In this document: piece after piece, positions 20,167-23,473 of the stretch
Layout of the letters: every line of letters starts with the position of its first letter
How positions within the stretch are numbered: position 1 is the first letter of the stretch
Source: Zopfochytrium polystomum
Lineage: Eukaryota > Chytridiomycota > Chytridiomycetes > Chytridiales > Chytridiaceae
Assembly: GCA_025765615.1 (NCBI GenBank)
Contig: JAIVFJ010000568.1
Coordinates: 1 to 23,473 of the forward strand
Direction: 5' to 3'
Length of the DNA stretch: 23,473 nucleotides
Notes under the pieces: generated by a model
What the model was told of the DNA's origin: nothing
What the model saw: the letters and a program-made list of their open reading frames with translations, nothing else
Databases searched by the model: none
Translations under genes and position numbers: made by a program

Positions 20167-20819
20167 AAGAGAGCGGAAGAGACGGAACAGACACACCACA
20201 CTGTGGAGCAAGGACGGTTTCTCTCGCCCACAAAAATCAGCCAGAAACCCCAGCGACCGCCCGGTGGTCGTTCACGGGCAGTTTCCCGTTTCCGCCCGAT
20301 CCCCAATCTCGACCAGATTCCTGCCCATTTCAGTCGGGCAGTCAGGGCGAGCGGGCTGCAAATGGGATTCTAACGAGACACCACCGGGCACATCAAGAGA
20401 CCAACAGTATTGGCACTAATCGTGACTTTTATTTTGCAGAATCAACCTGCAAATACCCAAGCGACAAAACACGACCTAACCACATAGGGTCTGCCACGAC
20501 CCAAAGACCAAACCGCAGATTGTATTGAACACCAACAGTGCCACCTCGACCATGGCTGCTGCTCGCTATGAGCCGCTGCGTCACTTGGCGATGTCGCAGG
20601 GTCAAACGGGCCGTTGAATATGTGATGCAGCCACTCAGTGAGCGGTGATGGTAGCCTCGATGGTCTTGTGAACACACCCAGGTCAGCAGCTTCGTCGCCG
20701 CGTGTGCAAGGTGGGATGGTGGCTGGGGAGGGAGGCCTGTCGCCACCAAAAATTGCGTGGCTCGCACGCACACACTCCACTTCAAATAAAGGAATTCTAA
20801 TTAAAGCTTTGTTTCCTTC
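19962..20819. other. Upstream region of the Delta24 reductase and 3' flank of the Plavaka element
   Basis: The first part (to about 20180) is T-rich, then the (GA)n tract, and forms the likely promoter of the reductase. Bases 20200-20819 hold no recognised gene. A minus-strand frame (20442-20780, 112 residues) shows no known motif. The 3' terminus of the transposon probably falls here, but I could not fix its inverted repeat because the partner end is outside the window. Confidence 0.5.
20092..20174. repeat. (GA)n microsatellite upstream of the Delta24 reductase gene
   Basis: Long GA run with small interruptions (CGAG, TGACAG, AGAAG). It starts about 130 bp upstream of the ATG and reads (TC)n on the coding strand. 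Confidence 0.95.
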
Positions 20820-23473
20820 TTATCGCTTTGCCTTTGTGGGTTCAATTTTATCCACAATAACCCAAGTGTCCTTATACTGGATTCGCCCTACAAGTCCACG
20901 CAAGCAAGACGACTCAACCAAATAAATGTCGCTTTGCTTGCGATATGAAGGCATTCCATGTGCATCAAGTGTGGCAGTAATATGCATTCTTGAATCCCAA
21001 TGACCTTCCTCTCAGATTGTGCACAGGAAACACTAAGAATGTGGATAACCTGGCCAAAACATTCCTCCTTGTCGTCTTTCAAGTACTACCAGAAGGACAC
21101 ATTAGTATAGGATGATGATTTCATTCAGTGACAGAAAATACCTTAACAAAAGTTGAATCTCTGAAATCTCGTTTTGTGTTTTTCATTGAGAATGAATGGA
21201 CAATCTCAGAATGTAGCCCCAACTCAATTGCACTCCAGGCCAGCACAAACTCTGGAGTTGTGTCATATAATGCTAATAGTTGAGGAGTAAGTGTATTCAT
21301 CAATGGGTCATTCTGAAACTCTGCAAGGAGGAGCTTTCTCATGGTCCAATGAGTCTGAGCTGTGCAGTATATCCTTCAAGAGAGAATTAACAAGATTCTG
21401 TTTTAGGCACTATAAAACTGCATCCTACCACTTTGCAACCTTTCCACCAATATTAAATCATCACTGAGGCTTTTACCAAGTGCAGTTGAGAGAAGCTTTC
21501 CTCCAAGTAAAACATTTAAATGGTGTAATTGTTCACGTATTGTCAACCATATATCCAGATTCTTAAAGGGAAAGCGGCGGCTCTTGAAAAATTCCACAAG
21601 GTAGCCACAGAACTCTTCCATGGTAAAGTTCCAATATGCCATCACTGGACCTGCGGCCCTTATGCCATCACCAATATGAAGCAGGCTATGGATAGTGGTA
21701 AGGCATGTCTGAACTCTCCCTGGGTCCCCTTGGTAGTAGAGACTAAAGCAAAAGATTAGATTCTTCTTTCCATTCCCACTGATCTCAGCACTTACCGCTC
21801 ATAAGTGTTAACCCAATCAACAATCTCTGCTTCCAAATCTTCCACACAGCCACGTGTGAGAGCAATTTGCACGCAATGCTTTGCAATGTTTGACAGCTGC
21901 AAAAAGTGCTCGTAGTGTCCACCCTCAGTATCCGGAAATTTGCCAAGAAGCACAACTGGCCCAATGTAATGGAGCCAAAAGGACCAAGTCTCCGCTTTCA
22001 TAGGACTTTTTGCATCCAACAGATTAGGAACTCGAGATCCGTGAAATGACGGTATGGTTGATCCAGCTGCAGCAGTCTTCCCAGACCTTCTTCCACACTG
22101 CAGGGGCAATGCGATAATTTCCTTTGCCCTCATTCAGTCCAAATGTTCCTCCCCAAAGCTTAACAAGGGTTTTGATAACGTTTTCATACACTAGATGCAT
22201 GAAATCCAGAGAGTGACTGAGGAAACAAAAGCGATGGAATGAGGGACAGCACTGGCATTCCTTTAATTCCAGATTCTTTTTCCAGTTTCGCCACTTCTGC
22301 ATTGGTAGTTGCTTGACACAGCTTTCGTGCAGTTGTCATAAATGACTTGTGTGTTCGCATGGGAGTGCGCATCCATCATAGGACACAGTTCCAAAAGCTT
22401 GACGGTCAAGCGGGACATACAAAGTATTTGCTGATGAGTCTGGTGGTGAAACGCCTTGTATCTCACACCACCGACAAGGAGGTAGGCCATTGTGCCCTTT
22501 CATCTGCATGAGGGTTGCAACAGCAGGCATGTCACCAAAGCAGAGAATCAGATGTGCCGAAGAGTAAAGTCCTCATTTGCAGGATCGTCTCTGCATTTCA
22601 CCCCAACAGCCAGTTTTGACAACTCCACAACCAGAGGATAGAGGAAAGAATCAAAATCCTTTGGCTTGTTTGGACCTGGTATGGCCCCAACACACATCAC
22701 ATTGTTCAGATGCATTCGAATTTCCGGAGGCAGGTTGTAATTGAATATAATCAGTGGCCAGCAGGTTTGCTTTCGAGACTTGAAAGGGCCAAATCCATCA
22801 GTCGACATTCCAAGAGCAATATCGCGAGGACCATCAAAAAACTTGTGATCAAAAGTATGTCCTCCAATCTTCACAGCAGTTTGCAACAGACGCTGATAAT
22901 TTTCTCCATCAAACACATCTACAACTGTGTTTGGATCAGCCTTGTATGTAGATCTATATGACATCAATTTGACCATGGCTTCAGATCTATAGAGCCCACA
23001 GAGTCTTGGTATGAGTGGGAGAAACCGCCATTGCTTCTGGGCTGTCCCGTCCGAATTATACCGATTTTCTTGGCAAAATGGGCACTCTGTGGCCTTTGCA
23101 TAGTGTCCAGCAAAACACACACAGCAGTTTACGCAGCAGTCATACAAAACGGCTTCAGTTTTGAAAAATAGGCCAGCTTTCGCACTGCAGAATCAAATGA
23201 TGGAATGTCTCCACCAATAATTGGTTTAAGCTCATTGAAAGCAGTATTAGTGATCCTGTTTTTCAATTTCCACGATAGAAGCTGCATTAATTTGATATCT
23301 GAGTCAGAGAGAGAAGGTACTGGGTTTTGTAAGTACCATGATCTGGGTAATAGAATAACATACCATCTCCTTCCTGCCAGTCGTTTTCATTCTCCTTGGA
23401 CTCATCAACATCATCATAATCACCAGAAACATACACTTCATCTGCTTCAAATTACTGCTGCTTTCAGACCCTG
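20820..23473 (-). CDS. Plavaka-type (CACTA superfamily, Tnp2-like) transposase, N-terminus outside the window
   Basis: Encodes the transposase of a large DNA transposon common in fungi. Exons inferred on the minus strand: beyond 23473 to 23364; 23319-21796 (possibly with further splits); 21742-21429; 21373-21142; 21085-20820. Recognisable order: a CxxC zinc-like region (YDCCVNCCVCF, ECPFCQENRY), the hallmark DIALGMSTDGFGPFKSRK, CWPLIIFNYNLPPEIR, VGAIPGPNKPKDFDSFLYPL, GLPPCRWCEIQG, SLDFMHLVYENVIKTLVKLW, ETWSFWLHYIGPVVL, TYERLYYQGD, TIHSLLHIGDGIRAAGPVMA and a C-terminal segment ending EPTKAKR before a TAA at 20820-20822. The GDMPA and YDG/CALPMRTH region is present. Frame shifts occur near 23160, 22553, 22370, 22230 and 21005, so the copy cannot be read through as written. 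Base composition is lower in GC than the host genes, consistent with an independent origin. Confidence 0.82.
20820..23473 (-). mobile_element. Plavaka/CACTA DNA transposon, partial in window
   Basis: Defined by its transposase coding region only. The element continues past the right edge and its left (3') terminus lies somewhere between about 20200 and 20820. Neither a CACTA-type tip nor a target duplication could be assigned with confidence. Confidence 0.7.

Noticed and set aside
1..23473. CRISPR array, bacterial operon, prophage or ribosomal RNA
   Set aside because: No spaced direct repeats of the right kind, no ribosome-binding-site organisation and no rRNA sequence; introns and tRNA features show nuclear eukaryotic DNA.

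Overview
The window is nuclear DNA from a eukaryote, most likely a fungus and plausibly an early-diverging (chytrid-like) one. The genes carry many short GT-AG introns of about 40-400 bp. The coding DNA is GC-rich. The glycosyltransferases belong to a fungal sterol/UDP-glucosyltransferase type. The initiator tRNA has the yeast-like GGGCTCATAACCC anticodon arm, and the right edge holds a Plavaka-type (CACTA) transposase. The lineage is an inference; no rRNA or marker gene is present.

Layout, left to right: (1) 1-265, minus strand: N-terminal end of an FAD-dependent monooxygenase, cut by the window edge. (2) 1725-1975: an orphan copy of the last exon of a fatty-acid-hydroxylase/sterol-oxidase gene. 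(3) 2028-3300: a complete Tc1/mariner-type element with terminal inverted repeats, TA flanks and a damaged DDE transposase. (4) 3475-4943, plus strand: an intact seven-exon membrane di-iron hydroxylase of the ERG25/CH25H/SUR2 superfamily. (5) 5583-5654 tRNA-His(GTG) and 5903-5974 initiator tRNA-Met(CAT). (6) 6330-10265 and 11818-15842, minus strand: two tandem nine-exon sterol 3-beta-glucosyltransferase-like genes with identical intron positions. (7) 16992-19961, minus strand: a nine-exon Delta(24)-sterol reductase (DHCR24/DIMINUTO) homologue. (8) 20820-23473, minus strand: the C-terminal major part of a Plavaka/Tnp2-type transposase, running off the right edge.

A possible functional theme is sterol metabolism. 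A sterol-oxidase-like hydroxylase, a Delta24 reductase and two sterol glucosyltransferases lie within 16.5 kb. The three minus-strand sterol-type genes also share a long (GA)n tract 130-350 bp upstream of the ATG. Together they could modify the side chain or nucleus of a sterol and then glucosylate it in the endoplasmic reticulum or at membranes, but co-regulation is not shown by sequence alone.

Many coding exons, in both host genes and transposons, carry single-base shifts, often at homopolymers, while protein similarity continues in the next frame and splice sites remain intact. Most of these look like uncorrected assembly indels, although real decay of glucosyltransferase copy B and of the transposons is possible. 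Exon coordinates below were worked out by eye from splice consensus, reading phase and, for the glucosyltransferases, comparison of the two copies.
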